A stretch of 64,000 bases of DNA from Chrysoporthe austroafricana (GCA_001051155.2 JYIP02000006.1:4402001-4466000), one strand, 5' to 3'. Counted from the first letter of the stretch, positions 32,428 to 44,162 are shown. Translations and numbers: made by a program. Notes: a model not told the origin generated them from the letters alone.

Positions 32428-34636
32428 ATGCAGCAGGAGCACCAAGAAACTTCGAAAGCTATGGTGACCAAGAAGATCGAACCATACGGCGAGTGGGGGA
32501 GTGCTATCAGCCTCGATGATGCTACGGCCGGCAGCAAGGGAGTGTCGTCTCCCCGAGGCGATGTTTGTGCCCCTCAACCACGGTAGATCATTCCCGCATC
32601 ACTCGCAATCGGCTTCTGATAGTGCTGATAGGTCCGCACCGGGCGGGTCTTCTACCTCGAGGCCAAGCCTAACGGCGCGGCCACCATCGTCGAGGTGGCG
32701 GCTCGAGACGAAGGCTCGCCCGAACTCGTCCACGTCCTGCCGGAGCCGCACGGAGTCAGCACCGCCGTGTACGAGTACGGAGGGGGCGCGTACGAGGTCG
32801 TCCCGTGCGCCCAGGGCCCCCCGCGTATCATCTTCTCGGACGCGCAGGACGGGAATGCCGTCAAAGTTCTAGACGTCGACGCCGGGCGTGTCACCACGCT
32901 GATCAGCGACACGCCCTGGCTTCGCTACGGCGACTTTGGCCCAGGCCCCACGCCGGGCCCCGCGGGGAGGTGGGTGCTTGCTATCGAGGAGGACCACACG
33001 CGCCCAGAGCCGCAGAACGTGCAGAACTGCGTCGTTGCCATCGACCTCAATACGGGCGGCGTGACGCGGCTGGTGATTGGTGCGGACTTTTATACCGGGC
33101 CGAGGTACAGCCCCAACGGGAGATGGATCTCGTGGCGCAGATGGAATCATCCCGACATGGCGTGGAGCAGGTCACAGATGTGCTTGGCTCAGGTCCTGGA
33201 GAGCGAGGGCGATGAGCTCAGCCTGGGCCACCCTTCGGTCGTCGCCGGAGGCAAGTTTGGAGAAGCGGTCACTGATGGGGCCTGGGGCCTGGACGGGGCG
33301 CTCTACTTTGCACACGAGGTTGAGGGTGATGACTGGAGACAGCTGTATAGAGTCCGCCCTGGCCAGGATGCCAAGGCGGAAAAGCTCAGCCTGAAGGGCC
33401 TGGAGGAGGTCGAGATAGGTGACTGCTCGATGTTACTGGATCAGTAGGTTGTGTCGCACACCCTGCACTTCCTCGACGCGGGTACGGTCACGGTGCTCAC
33501 ACGTTCTATGCAGGCGCACGTTCTGTTTTCTCTCGGAAACATCACTGATCCTCGCGTACACCAAATACGCAACCTGTAGCACCGTCCATGTCGATCTCAA
33601 GACACTCGAGGTGACGCCCCTCGACGTCCCCCTCGTCGACGTGCGGCGCGACCCCATCACCGCTGTGACTTCCACCTCCTTCATCGCCATCGGTGCTGGG
33701 GTCACGAGGCCACTGGGCGTATATCTCTTCACCCTCGATGCTAATATCAAAGCTACCATGGTACAAGTCACCACGGCTTCTAGCAGAGGATTCCCAGAGA
33801 AGCTCTTCTCCAAGCCTGAGCATATCCAGTTCAACTCCAAGCAGGAACCCGAGCGCCCTATCCACGGCTTCTACTGGCCTCCCCACAACCCCAAGTTCAC
33901 TGCGCCGGAGGGGACGCTCCCCCCGCTGATCATCATGCCCCACGGCGGGCCGACGGGCCATGCGTCTCCAGGACTCCAGGTCGGGAGCATGCCGGGCACC
34001 AGCTTCCAGCTCTACACGAGCCGGGGCTTCGCCTACTTCTCTATCAACTACACCGGCAGCTCCGGCCACGGGAAGGCCTACCGCCAGCGGCTGAATGGGC
34101 AGTGGGGCATCCTGGACCGGGATGACGTGATCGAGTCCATTGATTATCTGTCCAGTACAGGCCGGGCGGACAGGTCTCGGGTTGGCATCCACGGGGGAAG
34201 CGCGGGCGGCTACAACGTCCTGCAGAACCTCGTCTGGCACCCGGACGCGTTCGCGGCGGGCGTGTGCTACTGTGGCATATCGGACGTGCAAACTATGATC
34301 GAAGGCACCCACAAGCTTGAGTCACGATACGCAGAAGGGTTGTTCTACGAACCGGGGATGAGCGATGAGGAGAAGGCCCAGGTGGACTACGAGAGGAGCC
34401 CGCTGAAGCATGCGGAGAGGATCACTGCACCACTGCTTCTGATACACGGAGACAGAGATACAGTTGTGCCAGTGCAGCAGAGCTACGACATCGAGAAGAA
34501 GGTGAGGGAGAATGGCGGGGAGGTTGAAATCTTGATTATTCCCGGGGAGGGACACATGTTCAAGAAGAAGGCCAGCCTAGAGCTGGCGGTGAAGCAAGAG
34601 TTCGCGTGGTTCATGAGGACTTTGGTCCAGAAGTGA
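32428..34636 (+). CDS. S9C acylaminoacyl-peptidase / dipeptidyl aminopeptidase-like protein
   Basis: Three exons, 32428..32562, 32632..33443 and 33514..34636, give 689 residues. Intron 1 has a GTTTGT donor and GCTGATAG. It joins SSPRGD to VRTGRVFYLEA. Intron 2 (GTAGGT..ATGCAG) joins GDCSMLLDQ to RTFCFLSETSLILAY and removes the TAG at 33445. The N-terminal half is a beta-propeller (GRVFYLEA, VYEYGGGAYEV, GRWISWRRWNHPDM). The C-terminal alpha/beta-hydrolase domain has PLIIMPHGGPTG, nucleophile Ser545 in GGSAGG, Asp631 in GDRDTVVP and His663 in GEGHMF. The family removes N-acyl amino acids or dipeptides from short peptides in the cytosol. ATG 32461 is an alternative start. The gene is convergent with the esterase, with 132 nt between stops. 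Confidence 0.9.
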
Positions 34637-34768
34637 ACTCTTATCATATATTCCACGTATGTTTGCTGCAGAGGTCAGGCTGGCTGAGAATTCTGAAACC
34701 TAAGGGTGTGTGATATTCAAAGAAAAGAGTCTAGGACTCTTGTTGGCAAGTGATGACAAGACTGCCTG

Positions 34769-35744
34769 TCATTCCAGTGGGCACAACCTGCCTTGGGCGA
34801 AAATACCTCCCCAAATGTCCTCACTCAAAGTCTTGTTCGGGACGAACCACTCCGCCAGATTGTTGCGTGCAGATGGCTTCCAGTCCACCCCCACGCTGAC
34901 CTCCGGCGCATGACCCAGGACCAGATCCGCGACCATCCGCCCGAAGACCACGCTGCCCCACGAGTTCAGGTGCGTCTCGTCGGTGCACGCCAGGTCGTAC
35001 GTCTGGGCGGACGCGTTGCCGATGGCGAGGAGGTAGTCCGTGCTGGCCTGGTTCAGATCAACCCACCAGGTCGAGGTGTTCTGTGCGGCGTAAATGGTGT
35101 ACGTCCGCTGATCGACGAGGTTTTGGGTCAAGTTGGTCTCAGATGTGAAGTCTCGCCGGCTGAGCGGGGTGACGAGGATCTGTTCCGTGAATGGGTGACT
35201 AGCCGTACCCGGAGATGGGGATGAGAATGTGCACGTACAGGCGTGGCCCCAGCCTCTCTGGTCTCTTTAGCGAGATTCTGAAGGTTAGTCTGGTACTCAA
35301 GGAGCGTCTCATTCGCTGCTGTCTTCTGGTCGTTGGCACCGAACTGAGCAGATACATTAGTAATAGCCTCCGTAACCTGCGCGTGGACACGCTACATACC
35401 ATGATCGTGACAAAAGTGTTATACTCAGCCTTGGACCTATTGACCGAGTCGATGACCTCCGCCCAGTACCCATCTTTCACGAAAGACACTGTCGTGGCTC
35501 CATTTGCGCCATAGTCGATGCCCGTGGCTGGACTCTTGAGGAAGGAGAGGAAGCCGACTCCCCAGCCTCCTCCATCCGAGCTCTGCACGGCCGTCATAGA
35601 GTCGCCGGCGAGGTAGAATGCCGGCGGCTTCGTGGTCATCTCTGTTTCGCGAGACCCATGGCTGTTCCTGGACGGGGCTGCTGAAGCGAGCTGCCAACGA
35701 GCGGTGACGGAAATGAGGGCAGCGGTGGAGGAGAGGAGGAGCAT
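34769..35744 (-). CDS. Rhamnogalacturonan acetylesterase-like SGNH hydrolase
   Basis: Three exons (minus): 35744..35400, 35343..35239 and 35179..34769, giving 286 residues. Intron 1 has GTATGT, a CTACTAATG-like branch and CTGCTCAG. It joins TFVTIM to FGANDQKT. Intron 2 (GTACGT..GGAACAG) joins AGATP to ILVTPLSRR. The start MLLLSSTAALISVTARW is a signal peptide. SGNH blocks visible are I, FYLAGDSM (catalytic Ser); II, DYGANGATTVSF; III, FGANDQ; and V, DETHLNSWG (catalytic Asp/His). This is the CE12 pattern of enzymes that deacetylate rhamnogalacturonan in pectin. Likely secreted. The stop lies 132 nt from that of the convergent peptidase gene. Confidence 0.88.
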
Positions 35745-36339
35745 GGCTATAGTTTTGGAAGAAACTCTTCACCCCTGGCAGTGTCAATCTCACGACAACT
35801 TCTAGATCTTGGGTATTTATGTCGAAAATCCTTGAGCCTAGTTGAGGGGATTTGTCATGTTGTCCTAGTGCTTTGCTCTCTCATGCTCGGTTGCATTGGG
35901 CTGCCCTCATCCTGGGCGTCGACGCCGCCGCTCGGAGAGGCGGAAGCCGTCAACGGCCATGATTAACAGACTCAATAGGCCGGAATGAAGTGGACGCTTT
36001 GCAGATTGCCCGTAAGGTTTGGCGTCGTTGGGTCACGAGTGAAATAGGTCACATTTTGCGGGGGAGTTGCGCCCCTAATACGAGACTTCGGGACAGATGA
36101 AGCCGAATGATTCTCGCAAACCTAGTCAACCTAGCGCTGAGCTGATTCTTCAACGGTGGAGACTGGCCAGGCTCCCGGAGAAATATATTTCTGCGCAGAC
36201 CAGATACTCATCAATACCGTGGGCTTGTCAGGCAACTGTGCACTTCGTGGGCTATATAATAGCCAGCAGGATGCCCAGGGGCTCGAGTAATTACAAAGTC
36301 ATATTCTCCCTATAGCGTTACAATTTACTACAACGAAAC
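35745..36339. other. Intergenic, no gene seen
   Basis: Upstream flank of the esterase and 3' flank of the sphingomyelinase-like gene. No repeat or RNA gene was recognised. Confidence 0.5.
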
Positions 36340-38322
36340 CTAAACAGAGGTAGTGAAGTTGCCCGAGACCGTTGTGTTCAGGAAACTAGCCCCAGCATTC
36401 TCCACCAGTGCGGTCCTGAGGGCCTCCAGACCTTCGTCGGAGTAGATGGACGACAAGACCGGCGGCACAGCAGACGACTCACAAGCGTGATCGTCGTGTC
36501 CGTTCTGGACCGAGCCAGCGAGATCTCTCTTGCGCTTGAGATTGATCCCCGGCGTGACCGCTACGCAATTGTACTGCGCCTGAGCCGCCCTCAACTGGCA
36601 GATTTCCTCGGTCTTGCAGTCGCCGGTGCACGTTTCTGTGCTGTAGTCCCGAGTCTTGCGGGCGTAGTACTGCTGGAACGCCGTATCATCGGTCTCGAAC
36701 AGTTCTGTGACGTTGTGCCAGAAGCCGGGCGTCAGTTCGGCCGCAGGATCCGTCACCCCGAGGAGGGCACCGTAGGTCTCCTTCACGCTGTATAGCTTCT
36801 CCCAGGTCGGACCGTCGGTCTGGTACGTAGGAGAGGAGATGTTGGCATAGTAGGTTGTAGAGTCCAGGATGCCAAATGTCACCGGGTCGACATCATACAC
36901 ACGGAAAGTTGGGTTGCCCGAGGTTGGTGTCAGGGCGGGAGCGATGTACGACATCATGGTCGCGGTGTCGGCAGTCGGGTTGGAGTAGTTCGAGTACGCA
37001 ATCTCCCACTCGTCCTTGTGGGTGTGACCGTAGAAAACCGCAGAGATGGTGCCGGAGAACCTCTGGATGATGGTGTCGAAGTAGTAGGACTGGTCGTGGA
37101 ACGTGTCGGACGACCCCAGAGGCATGTGGCCGAGCACCCACACACGCTCGCCTGCCGTCTCTGCGGTCTCAAGCTCGGAAGCCAGCCATGCAAGCATCCC
37201 CGACGGGTCATACTCCATCGTCTGCTCATACATCCAGTAGTTCGACTTGTACCAGAAGTTGGTGTTGAGGCTGATGATCCGGAGACCCGTGGTGCTGTCC
37301 ACCACAGAGTAGCTGCCGTAGTTGGAGGACACCTCCGCAGACGCGGTGCTGCCGATCCACGACTCAATATCAGACGAGAGCGTGTCATAGAAGATCTGGG
37401 TCTCGGCCGCATAAGTGGTGTCGACTGCAGCAGGGGGGAAAGAATCCACGGGGCAGCTGTCATGGTTGCCGATGACAGCATACGTCTGCCCGATGCTTGC
37501 CATGCGCCCATAGGCATCATTCAGACCACCCGTGACCTCCTCGTCGGTCGTCTCCCAGACGTCGCCCTCGATCACGTCGCCCGTGAAGATAGTGAACGTG
37601 CGGTTGGGGACCAGATCCACGATAGCGGCGTACATGCTCTCCTCCAGCGACACAGGACTGTCACATTCCGGTTCACCGTAGGGGCCCGCAGGGTAGTCTG
37701 TGACCCCAACCGCGTCATCCTCGTCGTAGGCGCGGCAACAGATGTTCTTGGTGCAGTTGTAGCTGGAGCCCGTCGTATAGTTCCGGTCGACGTGGATATC
37801 GCTGATGTGAACAATCTGGATAGGGGTCTCACCGCTCGGGGCGGGGCGCGAAGCGTTTGCTGGCTTCGCAGACATGGAGACGCTGTAGGACGTGTCCACG
37901 GCGGGCCACTGGCACAGCCCGAAGATGGTCAGGCAGAACAGCTCGGCCGTCTTGCTCGGGATGCCCATGTTGCGCAGGTCGTGGGCGAGGATGGGCCCCT
38001 CGAGGCCGATGGCGCCTTCACAGACGTCATCATCCTCGATCTGGAGGGCTATACAAATATCAACAATCGTATCCGTGAAGGCATCATTTCCAAGGTGGGC
38101 GAGAGCCTGGAGGACGACGAGCAAGGCCTCGCAGCCGGAGCACTCGGCCAGGTTCTCAATGTCGTCCAGGATGACCGACACCTCGTCGCGCTTGTTGTGC
38201 GCATAGGCAGCGGCCGATCTGCCTAGGGCGTCGTTGACGGTGAGGGCAGCGGTGACGGTTGGAAGCACGAGCGAAAGGACGGCCCCGAGAAACAGTGAGG
38301 GCCTCATGGTGGGCAAGGACAA
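36340..38322 (-). CDS. Secreted acid sphingomyelinase-like phosphodiesterase
   Basis: A single exon encodes 660 residues. The signal peptide is residues 1-26. A saposin-B-like domain with paired Cys (ECSGCEALL, FCLTIFGLC) spans about 60-137. The metallophosphoesterase domain shows all metal-site blocks: D175-x-H177 in VHISDIHVD, D249 in FTGDVIEGD, N286-H287 in AVIGNHDSC, GHMPLG, and FYGHTHKDE. Cys residues CCRAYDED follow the first block, as in acid sphingomyelinases. Many N-glycosylation sequons are present. The family hydrolyses sphingomyelin or related phosphodiesters to ceramide or diacyl products in acidic extracellular or vacuolar sites. Because fungi lack sphingomyelin, the natural substrate is likely another phospholipid. 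A later basic KRKRD near 610 could be a processing site. Confidence 0.92.
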   Translation of the reverse strand: MSLPTMRPSLFLGAVLSLVLPTVTAALTVNDALGRSAAAYAHNKRDEVSVILDDIENLAECSGCEALLVVLQALAHLGNDAFTDTIVDICIALQIEDDDVCEGAIGLEGPILAHDLRNMGIPSKTAELFCLTIFGLCQWPAVDTSYSVSMSAKPANASRPAPSGETPIQIVHISDIHVDRNYTTGSSYNCTKNICCRAYDEDDAVGVTDYPAGPYGEPECDSPVSLEESMYAAIVDLVPNRTFTIFTGDVIEGDVWETTDEEVTGGLNDAYGRMASIGQTYAVIGNHDSCPVDSFPPAAVDTTYAAETQIFYDTLSSDIESWIGSTASAEVSSNYGSYSVVDSTTGLRIISLNTNFWYKSNYWMYEQTMEYDPSGMLAWLASELETAETAGERVWVLGHMPLGSSDTFHDQSYYFDTIIQRFSGTISAVFYGHTHKDEWEIAYSNYSNPTADTATMMSYIAPALTPTSGNPTFRVYDVDPVTFGILDSTTYYANISSPTYQTDGPTWEKLYSVKETYGALLGVTDPAAELTPGFWHNVTELFETDDTAFQQYYARKTRDYSTETCTGDCKTEEICQLRAAQAQYNCVAVTPGINLKRKRDLAGSVQNGHDDHACESSAVPPVLSSIYSDEGLEALRTALVENAGASFLNTTVSGNFTTSV

Positions 38323-40778
38323 GGAGACGTCGGTAGCGTCTGGGTGACTGGACGGCGGGCTCCAGCGAAGCTGCTGTCTGGAGGACCAATATCGGCAGGC
38401 CAGGCTTTCTCACGAGAGTCCGCGGGCGCCCGCAGCCTTTAATCTTTCACGTCCGTCGCCTTGTGATCCCATCGTCGGCAGTGGTGTGGGGTGGTCATTT
38501 CGGGGATCCAGACCCACGCGGGGCACTGCATACCCTCTGAATGGTTCCTAAATGCCCAGGTGCTTCCTGACAGAGTCATGAGTGGTCCTCGGATCAGCGA
38601 TGCCGAAGCGATTGCCCCGGTGCAACCCTCTAAACCGCGGGCCCGGACCCCCAGAGCGGCGCTCTGAGCTGGATTTGCGGGCCCATCACTCGGGGGGATG
38701 GACCAAAGAGGCAAGTCAGCCACGGCGCCAGCCTGGAGCCAAATCGTCGTGCGGACGGGTGCGACGCTGCGTGAAAATACCTGGTTTCCCACGCGCGCTC
38801 TCATCACCTGCGCATCCCTCGCCCTAATCGTCCTGCAAATATGTCCCACCTCCTCGGCCGTATCGAAATCAGGAAGTTCGAGCTCACTCCTGAAGCCCGG
38901 GCGACTTAAAGGGGGGGAGGGATCTGAACCAGAGGAGAATGCGAGATAGCCGACCATGGGCCCTAAGGGCTCATCGCCGCGCATCAGGGGCGTACGGCGT
39001 TCGCGGCTCACTAACCAGCCAGCGCGAACGGCAACGATGGCCGAGATGAGATGCTCGATGCCAAGGCCAGGTTGCCACGTGGGCCAGGCTATGGAGAAGA
39101 GATCCGGAGGCCGTCTTCATGGCAATTGTTCGCATAAACTATAGGTTACGATGACCTCGCTACCCATTAAGCAGCGGCAGTCTCTCCTCCCTATTTAGGT
39201 CGTGCATCCTAGCTTGCAAAACAGAGTCTCGAGGTATGAGTGCCATGATAAGATCAATCTCTTGCTGGTACAGCGGATGGCACATAGCCGGTGAGATAGG
39301 AGATATAGGAGATGAGTGCACTGTCGTCGTGAACAGAATGACGAGGGAGAACTCAGAGGGAGGCAAGGACAGCTCTCACTGCTGGTCGCAAACTACCACG
39401 TCTGAACCACCTTGCGTTTGGCCATGCCCGAAGGATAGCACCTGGTCTCGAATAAGATTGTGAATGCATTTTACGAAATCCCTGCGAGTGCCTCAGTTTT
39501 CAGTTGGATGACCCCACAGCCCATAAGGGCCATCGAAACTGGTCTCAGCTTTTCCACCTTTCCGTTGTCGTCGGTAGTCATGGATGCATACATACGCGCA
39601 GCTCGTGGTGATATGGATGATGAGATCATGGCTTGGGAGCGGGATGTCGCTGCTGGCTGCTAGCCGCATATGGGGATGGTCTCTACTCCGTACGCTGAGG
39701 CAGTAGTCTCCTGAACGAAAATTTATTCTACGTCATGGAGATCAAGTCGCCCAGGATCCCGAGATCCAACTGTACTGGTATATAACCTCTGGTTTGCTCT
39801 CTTGTTTTTTACCTAGCAAGAAACAATCTGTGTTGTCAACGATTGGACATCTCAAAACTCAGCATCGAACAATTTGCCTACATTTACAGTCCCTTCTCAG
39901 AATTCACATCATTTCATTATCACCGCAATTCCCTAAACAATATGCCGTCGGGGTCGGCGCAGCAGAAGTTTCAGGAGGCTGTTGACAAGACACGGAATTC
40001 AGTAGGAGGTATGTCGCTGTGCTATCAGTTGCTCGCTGCCGGCTCTGCCCCTCAAAGAAGAATCTTTATTTCAGGCATCATAACTGTTTTGTACCGATAG
40101 ACGCAAAAGGTCCGCCGCTGAAGGTCGCCCAGCCTTCGACAGATGATTCCTCGATCAGCAACAAGTTTGTGAATCCGGGCAGGACAGCAAATGCCCACCC
40201 CGACACGGTCGAGTCGCAGCAGAAGACAGCGTCCAATCACACATCCTTCATCAAAGGAAACACTTCCTAGCGTACCAGTTGAAACCGATATTCGGGCAGC
40301 TTCGCGGCCGCATGGCCAGAACGTACGGGAGGCACGTGTCACTGCTATCGAAGTTGGGAATACCACGCAGAAATGGTTAAAAAAAATGCATATAGGGACG
40401 TATACCAATTTTGAACAGGCCTCATAAAGTTGAGCTGCGCCTCGGTAGTGATCTATCTGGCCGGGTACTAAGCCATATTGGATGAAAGAGACAAGATCTA
40501 TAATGGTCGTATCAGGGCATTCCTTCAGTCCCCCCCTCCCCTACCAAGCAGCAATGTCGATCACCGTTCCGCGCCCCGCCTCAGCTTTGGCCTCACTGCA
40601 TCGCCCTGCATCCAGGCCTCGCTCCAGCGGCATTCGTGTAAGATGATTCGCCGGATGAGACCCACTCGAGGCAGAACGAGTCCGGTATGACTCTTCACGT
40701 TTTTGAAGCGCCAGGTATAATTCCACAGCCAGCTCCTAACGCCTTTACACTGGTAAGGGTTCATAATTCAAAATTTCC
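38323..40778. other. Intergenic, no supportable gene
   Basis: About 2.4 kb of short overlapping frames. A 22-codon reading from ATG 39942 runs into a consensus GTATGT..TTTCAG intron (40009-40074), but the spliced frame stops after 30 codons, so no gene is called. The left part is the promoter of the sphingomyelinase-like gene. Confidence 0.45.
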
Positions 40779-41771
40779 TTACTTCAGAATAGGCGCATAG
40801 TTGTATTGCTCGAACCGAATCGTTGTCAGCGCAAATGCGAAATCCGCTATGGTCAGCTTGTATGCCCTTGAACCGGATCCAGGCAGACCTCCATCCTCGA
40901 GCTTGGCCGACTTGGTATGTTCGAGCGGAGACATGCATATACGCAGCTTCGTCAATATATCACCCTATCGAACACCCTATACCGTTACCTCGGAAATGAG
41001 ATCTACCTCAATCACGACTTTGGTCAACAATCCTGAGGGTCGATGGAGCCCAGGCGACAAGTCTTCCTCCCTCGTCCTTGAGACGCTCGCAAACCGGGCA
41101 AGCCCCCGGCTCCTCTCCACACAAAGGAGTCCATCGCTTTGGGTCTCAACAATCGCACCGGCTGCAATTTCAATGCTCACCGCTTTGCCCGCGGAAGCCT
41201 CGGTCAATACTGCCGCCCTATGCTTCGAACTTGCATCGGCCGGAGAGCCGGATGACCCATGCGGCCATGTTCGTATCGAAGCGTCCATACCCACTGGCTT
41301 TCAGGAGCCCACATTGGGCAATGCCTGCACTCCATCCGACGTTGGCCATTCTGAGGATGAGACAGGCATGTTCACCGAGCACAGACTCGCGTGTGTCCAG
41401 TCGCTACCCCCGATCTCCACAGCCATCTGTAAACCTCCTCGTTGCTTGCAAGATGCTCCAGAGGACCGCCTATGCGCCGGCCTCGTGATGTACGCAGTGG
41501 GTTGGGAATCAGGAGGACTGCACTGGGAAAAGTTCATCTCGAAGGCAATGTCGAGCTTGCCAGCCGACGATTTGAAGCAGAGAATAGCGAGAATGCCCTC
41601 GAGAAATGATAAAGCGGGGACGAGCAGAGAAAGAGATCTACAAGAGGCTGTCAAAGAAGCAACATTCCATAATGTAGGAGTTTGGCCGAGTAACGTTGCA
41701 TCATGTATGGCAGCCTTGCTTCGCTTTGCTCTGATGACGGTATGTCCAGTCTTCAAGGCTTTTCTGCACAT
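40779..41771 (-). pseudogene. Probable decayed minus-strand gene (unknown family)
   Basis: One minus-strand frame runs from 41771 to the TAA at 40779-40781, about 330 codons, with only three internal stops: TGA 41301-41303, TAG 40977-40979 and TAG 40965-40967. The two TAGs sit in an otherwise natural-looking reading (EVTV-stop-GVR-stop-GDILTKLRIC). Both are one C-to-T change from CAG, as RIP mutation produces. The C-terminal end reads YKLTIADFAFALTTIRFEQ. A 331-codon frame is open on the opposite strand (40801-41793) and cannot be excluded as the real gene, but its translation has no recognisable features. No family is assigned to either. Confidence 0.4.
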
Positions 41772-42123
41772 ATCCAGAGTTGAAGATGGCTGACAACACG
41801 AATGTAGACTTTCTACCCATTCCGAACGTTAAAAATCCTTATTATGGAAGCCGGCAACTGGCACACTCCTCACTGGTTCATGATGCTCATGGCAGTCGTC
41901 CTCAGCGGCGTGTTTCATCGAGGAGCAAATGTGAAGAATTCGCTGCCAGGAACCTTATTCTACCTCCTGAAAGAACCAGGGTAACGACTTGAACTTGACT
42001 GCCGTCTCAAAAGCGGGACTAAAACAAACAAAAGACATAACATATTGACCATCAAATAACCACTCACCACTCTGAAGACGCCCTACTCCCTCGATTGCCA
42101 CGACGCCTTTCAGGCCTAACGAA

Positions 42124-43221
42124 ATGGAGGGGTACATGAGCTTCGTTATGCACGACACAGCATATACTGGTGCCAGTACAGCCGAGATTGATATGATATT
42201 GAATCAACTGGAATCGAATGCTCTGTACGACGGTTTATCAGACATTGGCGGTATTGACCCTTGCAACACTGCCATTTATCACGACTGGGCTTCGTCGAGC
42301 CATTCCGGTCCGTCCAGTCCGGATCTGATTGACGCGACGCAGCGTAGAGAAGCATCTTTATCGAGGCGCACGACGGTCTCTGCTGCCAGGAGACCTACTC
42401 CCGGATTGGCTTGTCTGGTCAGCTGGCCGGATGCAGCATCCACTCCCTCTCTTACTCCATTGTCATTGTCACCGCTCTCTATTTCGTCTTCGCATCCATC
42501 TCCGAAATCCTGTCCCTCACTCCTCTGTAGTTCACAGAACTTCACCTCTGTATCGGAGTCCTCCATGCAGCCCTCGTTTGAAAGTCCGCAGACAAACATC
42601 TGGACACCTAACCCCATGTCTGACGACCATGTTTTCGGACTATTCGACATCGAAACCCAGGCCCTGTCTCGGGACCTTAAAGACCTGGCACCCTGGACAA
42701 TACCTGGTCTGCCAGGCGAGAGTCTACAGCGGTGCGAGGACTCGATTCACTGGAACAATTTATTCGGCCAGGGGACCCAACCAAGCAATCAGCCCCAAGC
42801 AGTCGCAGTTGATCACCTCCAGTTCTACCAGCAAGTCAACACTGATCTCACTCATATGGCATCCTCCCCAATTGCAACTCAAACGTCTGGTGCAGACTCT
42901 GGGATCTCGTCTGCGAAGCCCTCCTTGGGCTGTCCCCTCTGCGATGCAAGCTTTACCGACAAGACAAAGCTCAAGATCCACACAAACAAACACACGAAGC
43001 CTTTTCGATGCGCTGCTGCCGGTTGCGTCTATGCAACGGCTGAGAAGAAGAGCTTACAGCGGCACTTGCTGGCCAGGTCGAGGTTCGATGAGGAGCATCG
43101 GCGCTCAGCGCAAGGCCAGGGCCTCAAAGACGTCAAATACCGTTGTCCAAAGACAGCGTGTACCTATTCGACGGTCCGTAAGGATAACCTCAAAAGACAC
43201 ATGTCAAAGTGTCCCACTTGA
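42124..43221 (+). CDS. C2H2 zinc-finger protein, putative transcription factor
   Basis: A single exon encodes 365 residues. The N-terminal 265 residues are Ser/Pro/Thr-rich and of low complexity (TPLSLSPLSISSSHPSP), typical of activation regions. Three fingers close the protein. The first, at about 270-290, is C-x2-C-x12-H-x3-H (CPLC..HTNKH). A second, at 296-325 (CAAAGC..LQRH), has a stretched C-terminal half. The third, at 341-363 (CPKTAC..LKRHMSKC), ends in Cys rather than His. This spacing is seen in many Sordariomycete C2H2 regulators that pair a canonical finger with irregular ones. DNA binding is inferred from the fingers; targets are unknown. ATG 42136 (MSFVM) is an alternative start. 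Confidence 0.82.
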   Translation: MEGYMSFVMHDTAYTGASTAEIDMILNQLESNALYDGLSDIGGIDPCNTAIYHDWASSSHSGPSSPDLIDATQRREASLSRRTTVSAARRPTPGLACLVSWPDAASTPSLTPLSLSPLSISSSHPSPKSCPSLLCSSQNFTSVSESSMQPSFESPQTNIWTPNPMSDDHVFGLFDIETQALSRDLKDLAPWTIPGLPGESLQRCEDSIHWNNLFGQGTQPSNQPQAVAVDHLQFYQQVNTDLTHMASSPIATQTSGADSGISSAKPSLGCPLCDASFTDKTKLKIHTNKHTKPFRCAAAGCVYATAEKKSLQRHLLARSRFDEEHRRSAQGQGLKDVKYRCPKTACTYSTVRKDNLKRHMSKCPT

Positions 43222-44162
43222 GCAATATTGCGTGAGACTCTAAAGACGATTCTTTGTAAGTTGGTGTCGAATCGGGGCCGAAAAGATGACGCTTCTGTAT
43301 ACTATGGGTTTTTGATTACTGGGTAGTCGTTAGTCCATTTTGAATTTTTTTCAGAGTGTTCCGGTGCGTAGCTCGTCAATTTGCTTTACGATGAATCCGA
43401 ATTATTCCCTTGATATCTGTCCAAGTGCGTGATCAGAGGACCTGAAACCCTGATAGAGGCCCGATCTGAACTGGGTAAATATTTACTGGCATCATCCACG
43501 TAGTCTTTCAAGCTATAATTCATTACGAGCCCTCATCTTTGCAGCCTTCCAATTTGTAGCCTTTGCGGTACTGGGTCTGGATTCCCATCTTCTCCGGATA
43601 CATAGGAGATTGAACGATCTCTAACATAAAGAGATCCTGGGGCCTGCCTTCGTCTTGCGAGGTCTCTTGTAGTAGCTTGCAGTCCGACAGGGTCACGGCG
43701 GAGCATAAATACTTGGATACATGTAAATTCCTGGGGTCACGGATACTCGGGTACGTGCGGATGCCTTGAGGCATAAATACTTGGGTACATGTAGATGCTT
43801 GGGGCATAAATACTTGGTACTGTCACAGTATCCATAGGGACCCACACACAGCCTATCGTCTATAAGTAGGCGGCGCCCCAAGCAACACTGCATCTGATTA
43901 ATTATCCTGTCCACTCTACGCACCAATAAGTCTTCTGTCTTAACCATAGATCACGCTCTGCAGCACTATGATGGGTACTAAAATACCTACGCGAGCTCAC
44001 CGGTCCCGACGGCCTATGTATCTGGGGGTTCCTTTTATCGCTGATAAAGGAGTATGATAAGAATTCGCAGAGCAAGTTGTCCGGGCCATATCAGAATGAT
44101 GGTCAAAATTAGAAATTGGTATGGTCTAAAGTGTGCATCCCAACCTCTTTCGTAATCGCCAG
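43222..44162. other. Intergenic with a short tandem array
   Basis: The 3' flanks of the C2H2 gene and of the convergent rhodopsin-like gene meet here. It contains the 34-nt tandem repeat listed separately. Confidence 0.5.
43703..43820 (+). repeat. Tandem repeat, about 3.5 copies of a 34-nt unit
   Basis: Copies at 43703-43736, 43737-43770, 43771-43804 and a partial copy to 43820. Copies 1 and 3 are close (both begin GCATAAATACTTGG), while copy 2 is more diverged (GGATACTCGGGTACGTGCGG in its body). The unit carries TACATGTA and TACTTGG cores. Confidence 0.75.

Noticed and set aside
33542..34312. 256-codon minus frame in the acylaminoacyl-peptidase gene
   Set aside because: Antisense shadow of the catalytic domain exon.
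37018..38226. 402-codon plus-strand frame inside the sphingomyelinase-like gene
   Set aside because: Shadow of a real minus-strand gene with all metal-binding motifs; its own translation is Arg/His-rich and featureless.
39942..40100. Two-exon mini-gene with a consensus GTATGT..TTTCAG intron
   Set aside because: The spliced frame ends after 30 codons and the longer downstream frame is in an incompatible phase.
40801..41793. 331-codon plus-strand frame
   Set aside because: Kept only as an alternative: no recognisable motifs, and the opposite strand gives a more protein-like reading with RIP-like stops.
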